A stretch of 64,000 nucleotides of DNA from Sphingobacterium humi (lineage in GTDB: Bacteria > Bacteroidota > Bacteroidia > Sphingobacteriales > Sphingobacteriaceae), in assembly GCF_009768885.1 (NCBI RefSeq), contig NZ_WSQA01000001.1, positions 62,001 to 126,000 on the forward strand. The letters are read 5' to 3'. Shown here piece by piece: positions 61,795 through 64,000 of the stretch. The notes below the pieces were generated by a model, which saw only the letters and a list, made by a program, of their open reading frames with translations, searched no databases and was not told the origin of the DNA. Within the stretch, counting starts at the first letter, position 1; each line of letters starts with the position of its first letter. The position numbers were made by a program, and so were the translations under genes.

Positions 61795-63786
61795 CTATTC
61801 GGGTTGATCAGACTGCGGAACAAACAAGACGGCATTGGCAGCAACGAGGCCATTGGCATCTTGATTGGTGATTTCTACATACGGATTTTGTTTGCCTTTA
61901 AAGATTTCCACTTCCCCCACTTCGGCCCAGGTACTGCTGGTTTGGCCTTTAATCTCTACCTTGGAATAATCCATTAATCGGGTGGAAACGCCTTTGCCGT
62001 TATAAATTAAAATGCGGTGGGTGCCGGAACTTTCCTCCTTTTTAGGGTAGTAGGTATACAGCTTGTATTTCCCCGGTTTCAGGGGCTTGCTGCTGGTGAA
62101 ACGCGCGCTGGCTAAGGTGCCAGCCTTCGCTTCCTTGAACGACATACCAAAGCCTCTTCCTTTCCCATCCTCCCAAACGCCATTCAGCTTCACCTGCTTG
62201 CTATTGGATACATGGATCAATTCATCCGCCGCCCTATTATCGGCTTTCGGATTTTTCGCCAATTGCTGTTTGATATCGGCAATGGCCACATCTTGCACAT
62301 CGCGTTTCTGATCGATTGCCAAACAAGCGGCCACCGCTGCAGACTGCGCCAGCACCATAAATACAGGTTCCATACGGATAGATCCAAAAGCAATATGGCT
62401 CGATGACAAGCAGACTGGCACCAAAAGGTTATTGGCTTCCTGCCGTTTCGGGGTAATGGAACGGTAAGAAATCGGGAAAGGTAAGAATCCACCAACTTCC
62501 ACATTGCCTTCGTTCTTCACCATGCCATCAACCACCAAACGGTCGCAATTGTGGGAGTCCATGGTATAGGCTGCATAGCCAATATCATCGGACACGACTT
62601 CCCGTGCCTGACAATGGTTTTGGGTCATCACCACTTCACCCACCATGCGTCGTGCTTCCCGAATGTATAGCTGGGGCGACCAATGGTTATTTTGGACATA
62701 CTCATCCTTAGGATAGCCCCATTGCTTGATCTCGCTGCGTATATGTTCCGGCACGGCCGGATCATTACCTACAAAATATAATAAGCCTTTGGTGTAATCT
62801 TCATGGGCTTTAATAATTTCTTTGCGTCGGTTCCAATCGGCTTCCGGATAATCCCAGTTCATGGCAATCATATCGGTGGAGAAACCATTGCGGTTATTGA
62901 TATCGGTCTTTCCGTTCGGCATCAAGCTCCATATAAACACATCCTGAATGCTTTTCCAAGGTTGGATTTCCTTTTGCCGCTTTAACAGCTCGTAACGCTG
63001 CGGATCGTAATTATCGGGCTTGCTGATGGGAATTCTATTTTCCGGCACATTGGTTAAGGTGATTCGGTAATTATAAGCTTGCACCTTCTTATCGCCCGTT
63101 CCTTGGGGCAATAGCTTTTCATTGGTAATGCCCCATAATAATCCGCTGGAAGGATCGCCTTTTATTTTATAAGGATCTACAGCATTGGGCATTTGGTGAC
63201 CATTAAGCAGCTGCACCCCATTGATGGTTTCCTGATAAACGGAATTATCTTCACGCCCTACATGGTAGGATACCTGGGAGGCAGCCATAAGATCGCCCTC
63301 ATAGGTACAATCCATAAATACCTTGGCCAGCACCTGCTTGGCGCCTTCCTTGCCATTGACCTCAATGCTGGTAATGGCATTGCCTTGCTTATTGACCTTG
63401 GTTAGGGGCTGTTCCATCCATAATTGCACCTTGGTTTTGGCGAGGTAGTTTTTAAAGATCTGCTCGGCCACTTTGGGTTCGAAGATCCATTGTTCGAAGG
63501 TATGGTAGTGTTTTCCGATTTTTCGGTAGAAGTCGAGTGCTAATCCGGTGACGACGAATTTATTGCCGATGTCTGTCTGACCTAATCCACCGGAGCTTAA
63601 ACCTCCGATATGGTTATTAGGATCGACAAGTAGCACTGTTTTGCCTGCATTGGCAGCCGTATAGGCCGCTACAACGCCGGCAGAGCTCGCGCCATAGATA
63701 CATAAATCGACTTCCACTTTCTGCTGGCCATAAACCAGGGAAATGCTAAAACAACAAAATAAGGCAACTTTAAAGATTCTCTTCAT
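61795..63786 (-). CDS. Secreted FAD-dependent oxidoreductase with C-terminal golvesin/xanthan-lyase-like domain
   Basis: A 663-aa paralog of the preceding entry with the same blocks: VDLCIYGASSAGVVAAYTAA, HIGGLSSGGLGQTDIGNKFV, FMDCTYEGDLMAASQVSYHV, YIREARRMVGEVVMTQNH and SSSHIAFGSIRMEPVFMVLA. It has an extra ~135 residues at the C-terminus (LNGVWEDGKGRGFG...KLYTYYPKKEESSGTHRIL) resembling the golvesin C-terminal/xanthan-lyase carbohydrate-binding-like domain. The signal ends VYGQQ. It starts 24 bases after the SusD stop. The extra domain probably targets the enzyme to a glycan, an inference from similar proteins. Confidence 0.9.
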   Translation of the reverse strand: MKRIFKVALFCCFSISLVYGQQKVEVDLCIYGASSAGVVAAYTAANAGKTVLLVDPNNHIGGLSSGGLGQTDIGNKFVVTGLALDFYRKIGKHYHTFEQWIFEPKVAEQIFKNYLAKTKVQLWMEQPLTKVNKQGNAITSIEVNGKEGAKQVLAKVFMDCTYEGDLMAASQVSYHVGREDNSVYQETINGVQLLNGHQMPNAVDPYKIKGDPSSGLLWGITNEKLLPQGTGDKKVQAYNYRITLTNVPENRIPISKPDNYDPQRYELLKRQKEIQPWKSIQDVFIWSLMPNGKTDINNRNGFSTDMIAMNWDYPEADWNRRKEIIKAHEDYTKGLLYFVGNDPAVPEHIRSEIKQWGYPKDEYVQNNHWSPQLYIREARRMVGEVVMTQNHCQAREVVSDDIGYAAYTMDSHNCDRLVVDGMVKNEGNVEVGGFLPFPISYRSITPKRQEANNLLVPVCLSSSHIAFGSIRMEPVFMVLAQSAAVAACLAIDQKRDVQDVAIADIKQQLAKNPKADNRAADELIHVSNSKQVKLNGVWEDGKGRGFGMSFKEAKAGTLASARFTSSKPLKPGKYKLYTYYPKKEESSGTHRILIYNGKGVSTRLMDYSKVEIKGQTSSTWAEVGEVEIFKGKQNPYVEITNQDANGLVAANAVLFVPQSDQPE

Positions 63787-63810
63787 GGGAATGATTTTAG
63801 GTAATGGTTA

Positions 63811-64000
63811 TTAATAACCTGGATTTTGTGTTAATTCTTTGTTTGTCTCTAACTCGATATTTGGAATAGGCCATAAACTAACCCGATCCTTATTAAAATT
63901 ACGAATTTCGATCACACGCATCTGGCTTTTATTCGTTACTTGGCTATAATCAACAAAACCATCGGCATCGATTTTCGGTGCATTGCTGAGCAAGCCCTTA
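63811..64000 (-). CDS. SusD/RagB-family lipoprotein, 3' end only (truncated by window edge)
   Basis: The last ~62 residues of a SusD protein, open to the right edge of the window. The C-terminal signature is clear: RVSLWPIPNIELETNKEL, then QNPGY and a stop. It lies upstream of the two FAD oxidoreductase genes, so a third SusCD operon continues beyond the window. The TTG at 63991 is internal and not a start. Confidence 0.85.
   Translation of the reverse strand, partial: KGLLSNAPKIDADGFVDYSQVTNKSQMRVIEIRNFNKDRVSLWPIPNIELETNKELTQNPGY

Overview
The window looks like chromosomal DNA of a Bacteroidota bacterium, most likely of the Sphingobacteriaceae. The evidence is three SusC/SusD-type outer-membrane loci, many Cys-lipoproteins with SC(S/T)KDD-like starts, TAnnTTTG promoter elements instead of classical -35/-10 boxes, mostly weak Shine-Dalgarno signals, moderate AT content and a rimP-nusA-infB operon. 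The species cannot be named from the sequence alone.

Layout. 0-5.6 kb (+): the 3' part of a SusC receptor, its SusD partner and a TlpA-type thioredoxin lipid-free periplasmic protein. 5.6-8.1 kb: a noncoding repeat island around an AT-rich acyltransferase gene. 8.1-16.4 kb: accessory genes, mostly (-), including a second acyltransferase, a MORN-repeat protein, two lipoproteins with nearly the same signal peptide, and a NarL/LuxR-type two-component pair. 16.4-17.8 kb: a complete ISL3-like insertion sequence with 8-bp target duplications, next to tRNA-Leu(CAA). 18.0-24.7 kb (-): a SusC-SusD-metallophosphoesterase operon and a small conserved gene. 25-27.1 kb (+): three small hypothetical, membrane or lipoprotein genes. 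27.2-34.3 kb (-): GH92 mannosidase, a GH123-like protein, a TauE/SafE permease, a small lipoprotein and an ammonium transporter. 34.6-37.1 kb (+): AraC regulator, YgiD-type dioxygenase and an NTF2-like secreted protein. 37.2-50.1 kb: mainly core genes on (-), namely a PaaE-like reductase, infB, nusA, rimP, a LexA-like S24 regulator, a metallopeptidase/beta-propeller/barrel protein and PBP1A. A degenerate GIY-YIG gene diverges from the regulator. 50.4-60.1 kb: rpoN, small conserved genes, DUF2891, DUF937, a second repeat island, a threonine aldolase-like/IPP isomerase fusion, a FUSC permease, DinB and an outer-membrane barrel. 60.1-64 kb (-): two paralogous FAD oxidoreductases behind the 3' end of a third SusD.

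How it fits together. Most of the window serves capture and breakdown of complex glycans or related polymers (three SusCD pairs, GH92, GH123, secreted phosphoesterase, secreted FAD enzymes) set among housekeeping translation, transcription and envelope genes.

The observations I would follow first are: (i) the single-ORF fusion of a PLP-dependent threonine aldolase-like enzyme to a type-1 isopentenyl-diphosphate isomerase; (ii) a modular noncoding repeat family with an 11-bp-phased head joined to two different bodies, present in two islands 47 kb apart; (iii) an intrinsic-terminator-like hairpin between the promoter and start codon of the rimP-nusA-infB operon; (iv) a structured ~140-nt leader with a near-perfect promoter before a small gene at 52.0 kb; and (v) a palindrome between a LexA-like regulator and a degenerate GIY-YIG gene. 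All assignments come from reading the sequence and remembered family features; no database search was run.
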